In this document: piece after piece, positions 56,147-64,000 of the stretch
Layout: every line of letters begins with the position of its first letter
Position numbering within the stretch: the stretch's first letter is position 1
Assembly: GCF_009742705.1 (NCBI RefSeq)
Contig: NZ_WPCU01000005.1
Coordinates: 5,962-69,961, forward strand
Direction: 5' to 3'
Source of the DNA: Auraticoccus cholistanensis
GTDB taxonomy: Bacteria; Actinomycetota; Actinomycetes; Propionibacteriales; Propionibacteriaceae
DNA length: 64,000 nucleotides
Translations under genes and position numbers: made by a program
Notes under the pieces: model-generated
What the model was told of the DNA's origin: nothing
Databases searched by the model: none
The model's input: the letters and a program-made list of their open reading frames with translations, nothing else

Positions 56147-57853
56147 ATGTCGATCGATGCCGAGACCCGCACCACCGCCGACGTGAAGCCCCGCTCCCGG
56201 GCGGTGACCGACGGCCTCGAGGCCACGGCCGCCCGCGGCATGCTCCGCGCGGTGGGCATGGGCGACGACGACTTCGCCAAGCCCCAGATCGGGGTGGCCT
56301 CCAGCTGGAACGAGATCACCCCCTGCAACCTGTCGCTGGACCGGCTGGCCAAGGCGGTCAAGGACGGCGTCCACGCCGCCGGCGGCTACCCGATGGAGTT
56401 CGGCACCATCTCCGTCTCCGACGGCATCTCGATGGGCCACGAGGGCATGCACTACTCGCTGGTCAGCCGCGAGATCATCGCCGACTCGGTGGAGACGGTG
56501 ATGGAGGCCGAGCGGATGGACGGCTCGGTGCTGCTGGCCGGCTGCGACAAGTCGCTGCCCGGCATGCTGATGGCCGCGGCCCGCCTCGACCTGGCCTCGG
56601 TGTTCCTCTACGCCGGCTCGATCCTGCCGGGCAAGGTGGACGGCCGCGACGTCACCGTCATCGACGCCTTCGAGGCGGTCGGCGCCTGCGTGAAGGGCCT
56701 GATCAGCCGCGAGAAGGTCACCGAGATCGAGAAGGCGATCTGCCCCGGCGAGGGCGCCTGCGGCGGCATGTACACCGCCAACACGATGGCCAGCGCGGCC
56801 GAGGCCCTCGGCATGTCGCTGCCCGGCTCCGCCGCCCCGCCGGCCGTGGACCGCCGCCGTGACGGCTTCGCCCGCAAGAGCGGCGAGGCCGTGGTGCAGA
56901 TGCTGCGCCAGGGCATCACCGCCCGACAGATCCTGACCAAGGAGGCCTTCGAGAACGCCATCGCGGTCACCATGGCCTTCGGCGGCTCCACCAACGCGGT
57001 GCTGCACCTGCTGGCCATCGCCCACGAGGCCGAGGTCGACCTGACCCTCGACGACTTCGTCCGCGTCGGCAAGAAGGTCCCGCACCTGGGCGACCTCAAG
57101 CCGTTCGGCCGGTTCGTGATGACCGACGTCGACCGCGTCGGCGGTGTCCCGGTGGTGATGAAGGCGCTGCTCGACGCCGGCCTGCTGCACGGTGACTGCC
57201 TGACCGTCACCGGGAAGACGATGGCCGAGAACCTGGCCGACATCGCCCCGCCGGACGTGGACGGCACGATCCTGCGCGCGATGGACAACCCGATGCACCC
57301 CACCGGTGGCATCACGATCCTGCACGGCACGCTCGCGCCGGAGGGCGCGGTGGTCAAGAGCGCCGGCTTCGACACCGAGGTGGTCAGCGGCACCGCCCGC
57401 GTCTTCGACGGCGAGCGCGCCGCCATGGACGCCCTCGAGGACGGCACCGTCACCGCCGGCGACGTGGTGGTGATCCGCTACGAGGGGCCCAAGGGCGGTC
57501 CGGGGATGCGCGAGATGCTGGCCATCACCGGCGCGATCAAGGGCGCCGGGCTGGGCAAGGACGTCATGCTCATCACCGACGGCCGCTTCTCCGGCGGCAC
57601 CACCGGCCTCTGCGTCGGCCACATCGCCCCCGAGGCCACCGAGGGCGGGCCGATCGCCTTCGTCCGCGACGGCGACCGGATCACCCTCGACGTGGCGCAG
57701 GGGCGCCTCGACATCGACGTCAGCCCCGAGGAGCTGGCCGCGCGGGCCGAGGGCTGGACCCCCCGCCCGCCGACCCCGCGGGCCCAGCGGGGCGTGCTGA
57801 AGAAGTACTCCGCGCTGGTCCGCTCGGCCAACGTGGGCGCGGTCTGCAGCTGA
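56147..57853 (+). CDS. ilvD: Dihydroxy-acid dehydratase
   Basis: 568-residue Fe-S enzyme, third step of valine and isoleucine synthesis. Cluster cysteines are in [21 protein letters not shown] and [14 protein letters not shown]. Further family motifs are [27 protein letters not shown] and [18 protein letters not shown]. Length matches the bacterial short form. It stands upstream of ilvBNC, from which it is separated by the kinase-like gene and an attenuator, so it is probably regulated separately. Confidence 0.96.
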   Translation: MSIDAETRTTADVKPRSRAVTDGLEATAARGMLRAVGMGDDDFAKPQIGVASSWNEITPCNLSLDRLAKAVKDGVHAAGGYPMEFGTISVSDGISMGHEGMHYSLVSREIIADSVETVMEAERMDGSVLLAGCDKSLPGMLMAAARLDLASVFLYAGSILPGKVDGRDVTVIDAFEAVGACVKGLISREKVTEIEKAICPGEGACGGMYTANTMASAAEALGMSLPGSAAPPAVDRRRDGFARKSGEAVVQMLRQGITARQILTKEAFENAIAVTMAFGGSTNAVLHLLAIAHEAEVDLTLDDFVRVGKKVPHLGDLKPFGRFVMTDVDRVGGVPVVMKALLDAGLLHGDCLTVTGKTMAENLADIAPPDVDGTILRAMDNPMHPTGGITILHGTLAPEGAVVKSAGFDTEVVSGTARVFDGERAAMDALEDGTVTAGDVVVIRYEGPKGGPGMREMLAITGAIKGAGLGKDVMLITDGRFSGGTTGLCVGHIAPEATEGGPIAFVRDGDRITLDVAQGRLDIDVSPEELAARAEGWTPRPPTPRAQRGVLKKYSALVRSANVGAVCS

Positions 57854-57952
57854 GCCTGCCGGCTGGGGGAGCGCTGCGGGTCAGCCCGGGCGCGACCCCG
57901 GTCCACGGCTGCGGCACAGCCGCGGCACAGCCGGCCGGAGCACCATGGCTGC

Positions 57953-58555
57953 ATGTCCGTGCACGCCCAGCCGGTCCTGCCCGACCGGGGCCCCGTCGTC
58001 GTGTTCGTCGGCGGCGTGCCCGGGGCCGGGAAGTCGACCGCGCTGCGCGCGGTGGGCGCCCGGGGGGGTGTCCGCGTGCTCGACCCCGAGCAGGTGGCGG
58101 CCCGGCTGGCCGTCCGGTTGCACCCGCTGCCGTACCGGGTGTACCGGCCGCTGGTGCACCTGCTGCAGGCCCTGCGGGTCCTGCTCGCCCTGCTGGCCGA
58201 CCGCCGAGGTGCCCCGCCGCTGCTGGTGCACGACACCGCCACCCGTCCCTGGCTGCGCCACCTCGGCGCGGCGGTGGCGCGCCGGGCGGGGTGGCGGCCG
58301 GTGCTCGTGCTGATCGACGTGCCCGCCGAGGCCGCCCTGGCCGGGCAGCTCGCCCGCGGCCGGGTGCTCCCGCCGCGGCGCAACGCGCGGCACTGGCGGC
58401 GTTGGCTGCGGCTGCGCAGCCAGGTCCGCGGGCTGGCCGCGGGCAGCCCGCACGGGGCCTGGGAGCAGGTGCGGCTGTGCGACCGGGAGACGGCGGCGGC
58501 CCTCCTCGACGACCTGGCCCGTCCCGACATGTGGAAGCCGCTGTCCACTGGTTGA
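57953..58555 (+). CDS. P-loop kinase-like ATPase of unknown function
   Basis: 200-residue protein. Walker A is VFVGGVPGAGKSTALRAVG (residues about 17-35), and VLVLIDVPAEAALAGQLARG resembles the nucleotide-kinase/zeta-toxin fold. The Arg-rich segment GRVLPPRRNARHWRRWLRLR is suited to a lid. No antitoxin partner adjoins. The gene lies between ilvD and the ilvBNC leader, and its stop codon overlaps the TTGACA of the ilvB promoter. The substrate is unknown. Confidence 0.75.
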   Translation: MSVHAQPVLPDRGPVVVFVGGVPGAGKSTALRAVGARGGVRVLDPEQVAARLAVRLHPLPYRVYRPLVHLLQALRVLLALLADRRGAPPLLVHDTATRPWLRHLGAAVARRAGWRPVLVLIDVPAEAALAGQLARGRVLPPRRNARHWRRWLRLRSQVRGLAAGSPHGAWEQVRLCDRETAAALLDDLARPDMWKPLSTG

Positions 58556-58580
58556 CATGGTCGCGAGGATGGGCAATCGT
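58552..58580 (+). promoter_or_regulatory. Promoter of the ilvBNC operon
   Basis: TTGACA (58552-58557), 17 bases, then AATCGT (58575-58580), then 6 bases to the leader-peptide GTG. A perfect -35 with ideal spacing is rare in this window and suggests a strong promoter held in check by the downstream attenuator. Confidence 0.65.
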
Positions 58581-58586
58581 GTCCGT

Positions 58587-58628
58587 GTGCAGCACCACAT
58601 CCTCGTACTCCCACGGCGCGTCGACTGA
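58587..58628 (+). CDS. ilvB leader peptide
   Basis: 13 codons reading MQHHILVLPRRVD from a GTG 6 bases after the -10, without a ribosome site. Ile-Leu-Val-Leu in a row plus a later Val is the composition expected of a branched-chain amino-acid attenuator. The terminator follows 21 bases after the stop codon. An in-frame ATG six codons upstream (MGNRVRVQHH...) would require an earlier transcription start. Stalling at scarce Ile/Leu/Val tRNA would raise readthrough into ilvB. Confidence 0.72.
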   Translation: MQHHILVLPRRVD

Positions 58629-58649
58629 CTCCGGTCCTGTCGCCGCGCT

Positions 58650-58682
58650 CCCTCGCCTGCCTGCTGGCAGCGGGGGTTTTTT
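58650..58682 (+). terminator. Attenuator terminator before ilvB
   Basis: Left arm CCCTCGCCTGCC (58650-58661), loop TGCT, right arm GGCAGCGGGGG (58666-58676), then six T. The stem is 11 bp with one bulged C. It is the clearest intrinsic terminator in the window. I could not assign the competing antiterminator with confidence. Confidence 0.8.
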
Positions 58683-58733
58683 GTTGCACGAGCACTTCCG
58701 GGAGACGGCGTACCGTCAGAGAGGACACCGGGC

Positions 58734-60545
58734 ATGACGATCAGGGAGGCACCTGTGAGCCCCAGCGAGCGTCACAGTGGACACGTGAGCGCCACCATCC
58801 AACCCACCACGACCGACGAGCTCGTCACCGGCTCGCAGTCGCTGGTGCGCTCCCTCGAGCGGGTCGGCGTAGAGGTCATCTTCGGGATCCCGGGCGGGGC
58901 CATCCTGCCCGCCTACGACCCCCTCTTCGACTCCTCGATCCGCCACATCCTGGTGCGCCACGAGCAGGGGGCCGGGCACGCCGCCGAGGGCTACGCGATG
59001 GCCACCGGCAAGGTCGGGGTGTGCATGGCCACCTCCGGGCCGGGCGCGACGAACCTGGTCACCCCGCTGGCCGACGCGATGATGGACTCGGTCCCGATCG
59101 TGGCCATCACCGGCCAGGTCGCCGGCCCGTCCATCGGCACCGACGCGTTCCAGGAGGCCGACATCCGCGGCATCACGATGCCGATCACCAAGCACAGCTT
59201 CCTGATCACCGACGCGGCCGAGATCCCCGAGGCCATCGCCGAGGCGTTCCACCTGGCCCGCACCGGACGTCCGGGGCCCGTGCTGGTCGACATCACCAAG
59301 GACGCCCTGCAGGCCAAGACGACCTTCAGCTGGCCGCCGACCATCGACCTGCCCGGCTACCACCCGGTGACCCGGCCGCACAGCAAGCAGATCCGCGAGG
59401 CCGCCCGGCTGATCGCCGCCGCCCGCCGGCCCGTGCTCTACGTCGGCGGCGGCACCGTCAAGGCGGGGGCCTCGGCCGAGCTGCTGGAGCTGGTCGAGCT
59501 CACCGGCATCCCGGTGGTCACCACCCTGATGGCCCGCGGCGTCGTGCCCGACAGCCACCCGCTCAACATGGGCATGCCGGGCATGCACGGCACCGTGGCC
59601 GCCGTCGGCGCGCTGCAGCGCAGCGACCTGCTGGTCAACCTGGGCGCCCGCTTCGACGACCGGGTCACCGGCGAGCTGTCCACCTTCGCCCCCGACGCGC
59701 GGGTGATCCACGCCGACATCGACCCGGCCGAGATCTCGAAGAACCGGGTGGCCGACGTGCCGATCGTCGGCGACGCCCGCGAGGTCATCAGCCAGCTGCT
59801 GGAGCAGCTGCGGGGCACCGAGCTGCCCGACCTCACCGCCTGGCAGCAGCACCTGCAGCAGATGCAGGCCCGCTACCCGATCAGCTACGACGTCCCCGAG
59901 GACGGCACCCTCTCCCCGCAGATGGTGATCAAGCGGATCGGCGAGCTGACGGGGCCCGAGCGCGCCTACTGGGCGGCCGGCGTCGGGCAGCACCAGATGT
60001 GGTCGGCGCACTTCCTGCCCCACGAGCTGCCCGGGCGGTGGCTGAACTCCGGCGGCGCCGGCACGATGGGCTACTGCGTCCCCGCCGCGATGGGCGCCCA
60101 GGTGGGCCAGCCCGACGCGGTGGTGTGGGGGATCGACGGCGACGGCTGCTTCCAGATGACCAACCAGGAGCTCGTCACCTGCGCCCTCGAGGGCATCCCG
60201 GTCAAGATCGCGGTGATCAACAACCAGTCGCTGGGCATGGTGCGGCAGTGGCAGACGCTGTTCTACGGCGGGCGCTACTCCAACACCGACCTGCGCACCC
60301 ACATGGTCCCCGACTTCGTCAAGCTGGCCGAGGCGATGGGCTGCGTCGGGCTGCGGGCCGTCACCGTGGAGCAGGTCGACGACGTGATCCAGCAGGCGCT
60401 GGCCATCACCGACCGTCCCGTCGTGGTGGAGTTCGTCGTGCACAAGGACGCCATGGTGTGGCCGATGGTCCCCGCCGGCACCAGCAACGACGCCATCCAG
60501 TACGCCCGCGACATGGCCCCGCAGTGGGAGGAGGAGCAGCTGTGA
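58734..60545 (+). CDS. ilvB: Acetolactate synthase, large subunit
   Basis: 603-residue thiamine-diphosphate enzyme, first step of valine, leucine and isoleucine synthesis. The N-terminal domain has [18 protein letters not shown] and the catalytic Glu in [18 protein letters not shown]. The cofactor motif is [22 protein letters not shown]-binding middle-domain segments are [20 protein letters not shown] and DDRVTG. AGAGGA precedes the ATG. A 30-residue leader precedes the usual N-terminus. Translation is coupled to ilvN. Confidence 0.96.
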   Translation: MTIREAPVSPSERHSGHVSATIQPTTTDELVTGSQSLVRSLERVGVEVIFGIPGGAILPAYDPLFDSSIRHILVRHEQGAGHAAEGYAMATGKVGVCMATSGPGATNLVTPLADAMMDSVPIVAITGQVAGPSIGTDAFQEADIRGITMPITKHSFLITDAAEIPEAIAEAFHLARTGRPGPVLVDITKDALQAKTTFSWPPTIDLPGYHPVTRPHSKQIREAARLIAAARRPVLYVGGGTVKAGASAELLELVELTGIPVVTTLMARGVVPDSHPLNMGMPGMHGTVAAVGALQRSDLLVNLGARFDDRVTGELSTFAPDARVIHADIDPAEISKNRVADVPIVGDAREVISQLLEQLRGTELPDLTAWQQHLQQMQARYPISYDVPEDGTLSPQMVIKRIGELTGPERAYWAAGVGQHQMWSAHFLPHELPGRWLNSGGAGTMGYCVPAAMGAQVGQPDAVVWGIDGDGCFQMTNQELVTCALEGIPVKIAVINNQSLGMVRQWQTLFYGGRYSNTDLRTHMVPDFVKLAEAMGCVGLRAVTVEQVDDVIQQALAITDRPVVVEFVVHKDAMVWPMVPAGTSNDAIQYARDMAPQWEEEQL

Positions 60546-61072
60546 GCACCCACACCCTGAGCGTCCTGGTGGCCAACCGGCCCGGCGTGCTGTCGCGGGT
60601 CTCCGCGCTGTTCTCCCGCCGCGGCTTCAACATCGACTCCCTCGCGGTCGGCCCCACCGAGCACCCCGAGCTCTCCCGCATCACCCTGGTGGTCGAGGGC
60701 GAGGACCACACCGTCGAGCAGCTCACCAAGCAGCTCAACAAGCTGGTCGAGGTGATCAAGATCGTCGAGCTGGAGCCCGACGCGGTCCGCCAGGAGCTCG
60801 TGCTCATCAAGGTGGCCACCGACGCCGGCAACCGCTCCGCGGTGCTCGAGGTCATCCAGCTGTTCAAGGCCAAGGCGGTGGACGCCACCAACGAGTCCAT
60901 CGTCGTCCAGGCCACCGGCAGCCCGGACAAGCTGCAGGCGCTGGTCACCATGCTCGAGCCCTACGGGGTGCGCGAGCTGGTGCAGTCCGGCCTCGTCGCC
61001 CTCGGGCGCGGGCCGCGGTCCATCACCGACCGCAGCGCCCGCACCGACCGGCAGAAGATCCGGGTGGTCTGA
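60542..61072 (+). CDS. ilvN: Acetolactate synthase, small regulatory subunit
   Basis: 176-residue valine-sensing subunit. The ACT domain is [37 protein letters not shown] (its Gly and Asn residues bind valine). A C-terminal domain begins [24 protein letters not shown] overlaps the ilvB stop by 4 bases, which ensures matched subunit amounts. Confidence 0.96.
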   Translation: MSTHTLSVLVANRPGVLSRVSALFSRRGFNIDSLAVGPTEHPELSRITLVVEGEDHTVEQLTKQLNKLVEVIKIVELEPDAVRQELVLIKVATDAGNRSAVLEVIQLFKAKAVDATNESIVVQATGSPDKLQALVTMLEPYGVRELVQSGLVALGRGPRSITDRSARTDRQKIRVV

Positions 61073-61130
61073 CCGTCCCGGTCGGGCCCCCTCACGAACC
61101 CCCACAACACCACATCAAGGAGATCAACCC

Positions 61131-62162
61131 GTGGCAGCACAGATGTTCCATGACAACGACGCCGACCTGTCGGTGATCCAGGGCCGCAACGTGGCCGTGC
61201 TGGGTTTCGGCAGCCAGGGTCACGCGCACGCCCTGTCGCTGCGTGACTCCGGTGTCGACGTCCGGATCGGCCTCCCCGAGGGCAGCCGGAGCCGCGCCCG
61301 CGCCGAGGCCCAGGGGCTGCGTGTGCTGACGCCCTACGAGGCCTGCGAGGAGGCCGACCTGATCATGGTCGCCGTCCCCGACCACCTGCAGCGCCAGCTC
61401 TACACCGAGGCCATCCAGCCCAACCTGGTCGCCGGCGACGCGCTGTTCTTCGCCCACGGGTTCAACATCCGCTTCGGCTACATCACCCCGCCCGAGGGCG
61501 TCGACGTGGCCATGGTCGCCCCCAAGGGCCCCGGCCACCTGGTCCGCCGCGAGTACGCCGAGGGCCGTGGTGTCCCGGTGCTGGTCGCCGTCGAGCAGGA
61601 CGCCTCCGGCAAGGCGTGGGACCTCGCCCTCAGCTACGCCAAGGCGATCGGCGGCCTGCGCGCCGGCGGCATCAAGACCACCTTCACCGAGGAGACCGAG
61701 ACCGACCTGTTCGGGGAGCAGGCCGTGCTCTGCGGTGGCGCCAGCGCGCTGATCCAGGCCGGCTTCGAGACGCTGGTCGAGGCCGGCTACCAGCCCGAGG
61801 TGGCCTACTTCGAGTGCCTGCACGAGCTGAAGCTGATCGTGGACCTGATGTACGAGGGCGGCATCGCCAAGCAGCGCTGGAGCATCTCCGACACCGCCGA
61901 GTACGGCGACTACGTGTCCGGCCCGCGGGTGATCGACGAGCACGTCAAGCAGAACATGAAGGCCGTGCTGGAGGACGTGCGCAACGGCACCTTCGCCCAG
62001 CGCTTCATCGACGACCAGGACGCCGGCGCGCCGGAGTTCAAGAAGTTCCGCGCCGAGGGCGAGCAGCACCCGATCGAGTCCACCGGCCGCGAGCTGCGGG
62101 GGATGATGGCCTGGGTGAAGAGCCACGACGACGACTACGTCGAGGGCACCGCGGCGCGCTGA
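61131..62162 (+). CDS. ilvC: Ketol-acid reductoisomerase (class I)
   Basis: 343-residue enzyme of branched-chain synthesis. The NAD(P) motif is [21 protein letters not shown]; the specificity loop [19 protein letters not shown] has two Ser and Arg residues that fit [21 protein letters not shown] and [19 protein letters not shown] are in the catalytic part, and [16 protein letters not shown] is in the C-terminal helical domain. AAGGAG lies upstream. The 58-base gap after ilvN shows no terminator. It ends the ilvBNC operon. Confidence 0.96.
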   Translation: MAAQMFHDNDADLSVIQGRNVAVLGFGSQGHAHALSLRDSGVDVRIGLPEGSRSRARAEAQGLRVLTPYEACEEADLIMVAVPDHLQRQLYTEAIQPNLVAGDALFFAHGFNIRFGYITPPEGVDVAMVAPKGPGHLVRREYAEGRGVPVLVAVEQDASGKAWDLALSYAKAIGGLRAGGIKTTFTEETETDLFGEQAVLCGGASALIQAGFETLVEAGYQPEVAYFECLHELKLIVDLMYEGGIAKQRWSISDTAEYGDYVSGPRVIDEHVKQNMKAVLEDVRNGTFAQRFIDDQDAGAPEFKKFRAEGEQHPIESTGRELRGMMAWVKSHDDDYVEGTAAR

Positions 62163-62168
62163 CCGCGG

Positions 62169-62187
62169 CTCCCGCGCTCAGCGGGAG
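62169..62187. terminator. Hairpin between convergent ilvC and hypothetical gene
   Basis: CTCCCGC, loop GCTCA, GCGGGAG: a perfect 7-bp stem between the two convergent stop codons, overlapping the minus-strand stop. It has no T-tract on either side, so a bidirectional terminator role is plausible but unproven. Confidence 0.4.
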
Positions 62188-62717
62188 GAGATGTCGAGGT
62201 CGAGGGCCAGCTGCTCCGTCCCCGGGGGTGTGCCGGTGGCCACCCGCCAGGTGGTCGGCGGCGGCTGGCCCTCGACCCGTTTGCCGTCGCTGGTGCGCAC
62301 GCACCGCCCGCTCCAGTCCGACGGCAGCGGGTTGGGCTGGTCGCGCTGGCAGGGGCCGTACAGCTCCTCGAGCTGCTCGCCGACGTCGGGGCGCCGCTCG
62401 GGCTCGGGCAGCAGCAGCCGGGCGGTCAGGGCGAAGTCGTGGGTGCTGACGTACTCCGCGCGCTCGACCACGGTCCCCTCCGGCAGCACCAGCCCCGTCC
62501 GCTCCGTCAGGTCGGCCACGGTCATCGGCGAGCAGACGTAGCCGGTCCAGGTGGTGCGGCACGGGCTGCCCGCGTCGTTGGTGTAGCGGGCGTAGGGGAT
62601 GCCCCACTTCGGCGCCTGGCTCCACAGCAGGGCGCCGGTGAGGGTGAGTGCCCCCAGCGCCACGGCCACCCCGAGCAGGGCCCGCCGCAGCCGGTGGGGC
62701 AGGGGGGCGCGGGGCAT
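62178..62717 (-). CDS. Hypothetical single-pass membrane-anchored protein
   Basis: 179-residue protein. Residues about 12-32 (ALLGVAVALGALTLTGALLW) form a membrane anchor or uncleaved signal. The external domain has four Cys (SPCRTTWTGYVCSPM and YGPCQRDQ...GRC) that could make two disulfides. No family is recognised. ATG is 6 bases after CATGCT, a weak -10. It converges with ilvC. Confidence 0.72.
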   Translation of the reverse strand: MPRAPLPHRLRRALLGVAVALGALTLTGALLWSQAPKWGIPYARYTNDAGSPCRTTWTGYVCSPMTVADLTERTGLVLPEGTVVERAEYVSTHDFALTARLLLPEPERRPDVGEQLEELYGPCQRDQPNPLPSDWSGRCVRTSDGKRVEGQPPPTTWRVATGTPPGTEQLALDLDISSR

Positions 62718-62834
62718 GGGCCAAGCATGACCCGCCGGAGCGCCCCGGCGGGAGGGGTGCGGGCGGAAAACTGGTCGGTCCTCAGCCGGACGGCCATCCA
62801 GCGGGACGGGCTGGCCGGTCGTGGTCGGTGCGGC

Positions 62835-62840
62835 TACGGT
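62835..62840 (+). promoter_or_regulatory. -10 element of the DAHP synthase leader (leaderless)
   Basis: TACGGT lies exactly 6 bases before the GTG of the aromatic leader peptide. A -35 is not obvious. Confidence 0.5.
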
Positions 62841-62846
62841 GGGTCC

Positions 62847-62906
62847 GTGACCGCACGTTGGTATGCCTATGTCGCGTTGGCTCTGGAGGGGCCGGCGACG
62901 GGCTGA
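62847..62906 (+). CDS. Aromatic leader peptide before DAHP synthase
   Basis: 19-residue peptide MTARWYAYVALALEGPATG, with Trp-Tyr-Ala-Tyr at positions 5-8. It starts with GTG at the predicted transcription start, has no ribosome site, and is followed 30 bases after its stop by a strong hairpin and then by the DAHP synthase gene. Leader peptides rich in aromatic residues control such genes in other actinobacteria (aroR of Corynebacterium is one). Trp/Tyr supply is the likely signal. Confidence 0.65.
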   Translation: MTARWYAYVALALEGPATG

Positions 62907-62935
62907 CGCGCTCGACACACCTTCCAGAAGCCACG

Positions 62936-62957
62936 GGACCAGGAGAACTCCTGGTCC
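62936..62957 (+). promoter_or_regulatory. Perfect hairpin in the DAHP synthase leader
   Basis: Arms GGACCAGGAG and CTCCTGGTCC with AA between: a perfect 10-bp inverted repeat, probably a 9-bp stem with a four-base loop. Only two T follow, so it is not a standard intrinsic terminator. The GGACC arm could alternatively pair with GGTCC at 62988-62992, just before the ribosome site, so control of translation or Rho access is possible. Confidence 0.6.
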
Positions 62958-63008
62958 TTCGCCATGTCAGGCGGGCTCTGGGAACGGGGTCCGTCGGAGA
63001 GGACCACC

Positions 63009-64000
63009 ATGACGACCCCGTTGCGGGCCAGCACCGCGGACCTGCGGGTGACCGGGCTCAGCCCGCTGCCCGCGCCCGACGCCCTGCTCGCCGAGCTGCC
63101 CGCCACACCCGCCGCCGGCGCCGCCGTCGAACGCGGCCGCGCCGAGGTCTCGGCCGTGCTGGACGGCCTCGACGACCGGCTGCTCGTGGTGGTCGGGCCG
63201 TGCTCGATCCACGACGTGCGGGCCGGTCTGGAGTACGCCGACCGGCTCGCCGACCTCGCCGCCACGCTGCGCGGCGACCTGCTGGTGGTCATGCGCACCT
63301 ACTTCGAGAAGCCGCGGACCACGGTGGGCTGGAAGGGGCTGGTCAACGACCCGCACCTCGACGGCAGCCACGACATCGCCACCGGGATCGCCACCGCCCG
63401 CCGCTTCCTGCTCGCGGTGGGGGAGCGCGGCCTGCCGTGCGCGACGGAGTTCCTCGAGCCGGTCACCCCGCAGTACCTGGCCGACCAGATCAGCTGGGGT
63501 GCCATCGGCGCCCGTACGGCCGAGAGCCAGATCCACCGCCAGCTGGTGTCGGGGCTGTCCATGCCGGTGGGCTTCAAGAACGGCACCGACGGCGACCTGC
63601 AGGTGGCCGTCGACGGCTGCTCCGCCGCCGCCGTGCCGCAGTCCTTCCTGGGCATCGACCCCCAGGGCCGGGCCGCGCTGGTCTCGACCGCGGGCAACCC
63701 CGACACCCACGTGGTGCTGCGCGGCGGCCGGACCGGACCCAACCACGGGCCCGAGCACGTCGCCGCCGCCTCGGCGCGGATGGCCGCCGCGGGGCTGAAC
63801 CCCCGGGTGGTGGTGGACGCCAGCCACGCCAACTCCGGCAAGGACCACCGCCGGCAGGCCGAGGTCGCCCGCAGCCTGGCCGCGCAGGTGGCCGCCGGTT
63901 CCACCGCCCTCGCCGGGGTCATGCTCGAGAGCTTCCTGGTCGGGGGCGCGCAGGAGCTGGACGTCACCGCGCCGACCGACCGGCTCACCTACGGCCAGAG
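63009..64000 (+). CDS. DAHP synthase class I (AroF/G/H type), 3' end beyond window
   Basis: 3-deoxy-7-phosphoheptulonate synthase, first step of aromatic synthesis. 330 codons are visible of an expected 350-360. Motifs are VVGPCSIHDVRAGLEYADR, RTYFEKPRTTVGWKGL, VGFKNGTDGDLQVAVDG and VVDASHANSGKDHRRQ. This is the AroFGH type rather than the class II enzyme common in other actinobacteria. GGAGAGG precedes the ATG. Expression is probably governed by the leader peptide and hairpin upstream. Confidence 0.94.
   Translation, partial: MTTPLRASTADLRVTGLSPLPAPDALLAELPATPAAGAAVERGRAEVSAVLDGLDDRLLVVVGPCSIHDVRAGLEYADRLADLAATLRGDLLVVMRTYFEKPRTTVGWKGLVNDPHLDGSHDIATGIATARRFLLAVGERGLPCATEFLEPVTPQYLADQISWGAIGARTAESQIHRQLVSGLSMPVGFKNGTDGDLQVAVDGCSAAAVPQSFLGIDPQGRAALVSTAGNPDTHVVLRGGRTGPNHGPEHVAAASARMAAAGLNPRVVVDASHANSGKDHRRQAEVARSLAAQVAAGSTALAGVMLESFLVGGAQELDVTAPTDRLTYGQ

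Noticed and set aside
58711-58716. TACCGT as a second promoter for ilvB downstream of the attenuator
   Set aside because: The nearest TTG-type -35 (TTGCAC) is 21 bases away, too far for normal spacing; kept only as a weak possibility.
62859-62868. TGGTATGCCT resembling the GntR operator
   Set aside because: It coincides with the Trp-Tyr-Ala codons of the leader peptide, has a mismatch in the second half-site, and lies beside an unrelated gene.

Overview
The window is about 73% GC DNA, densely coded, with many GTG starts and 1-4 bp start/stop overlaps. The Pup ligase gene pafA, the pafB-pafC pair, a helY-type helicase, a tlyA-nadK-recN-pyrG-xerD-parA-scpA-scpB-rluB block and a Tat system place it in the Actinomycetota. 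A member of the Propionibacteriaceae or a near relative is my best guess, but this is inference. I saw no tRNA, rRNA, CRISPR array, insertion sequence or phage gene. All stretches over 100 bases without a gene are described below; none exceeds 300 bases.

Region 1 (1-19132) is an accessory carbohydrate locus that looks built for pectin fragments. On the minus strand are a pectinesterase, cut by the left window edge, and a FadR-type GntR regulator. Divergent to them run a DapA/NanA-type aldolase, a family-5 solute-binding lipoprotein, two permeases, two ATPases, a second paralogous binding lipoprotein, a BNR sialidase-like protein, two tandem related DUF5060-type glycosidases (the second apparently without its catalytic Glu) and a 701-residue protein of unknown function. 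A convergent GH28 polygalacturonase closes the locus. None of the enzymes has a visible signal peptide, so the locus reads as import of intact oligosaccharides followed by demethylation and hydrolysis in the cytoplasm. Two copies of TGGTATGCCA in the divergent control region are candidate GntR operators.

Region 2 (19225-34390) is a conserved actinobacterial chromosome block: TPR protein with a long RGG-rich tail, HAD phosphatase, small protein, tlyA, nadK, recN, pyrG, NUDIX hydrolase, xerD, parA, small basic protein, scpA, scpB, rluB. A Tat-exported phosphoesterase is inserted after tlyA.

Region 3 (34445-47283) is the Pup/Tat block: pafA, a double-FKBP lipoprotein, an inserted GH29 fucosidase and cutC, pafB, pafC, a small membrane protein, tatA, tatC, a diacylglycerol-kinase-like gene, the helY helicase and a lipoprotein.

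Region 4 (47308-56019) holds tldE-tldD, a 27-codon ORF coupled to hisF, a 2-hydroxyacid dehydrogenase, a HIT protein, a GT87-like mannosyltransferase, a hypothetical protein, a polyprenyl glycosylphosphotransferase and a SelW-like protein.

Region 5 (56147-64000) is amino-acid biosynthesis: ilvD, a P-loop kinase-like gene, a leader peptide and terminator in front of ilvB-ilvN-ilvC, and an aromatic leader peptide with a hairpin in front of a DAHP synthase gene that runs off the right edge. Many genes in the window, including both leader peptides, show a TANNNT-like -10 element 6-8 bases before the start codon, which predicts leaderless mRNAs.
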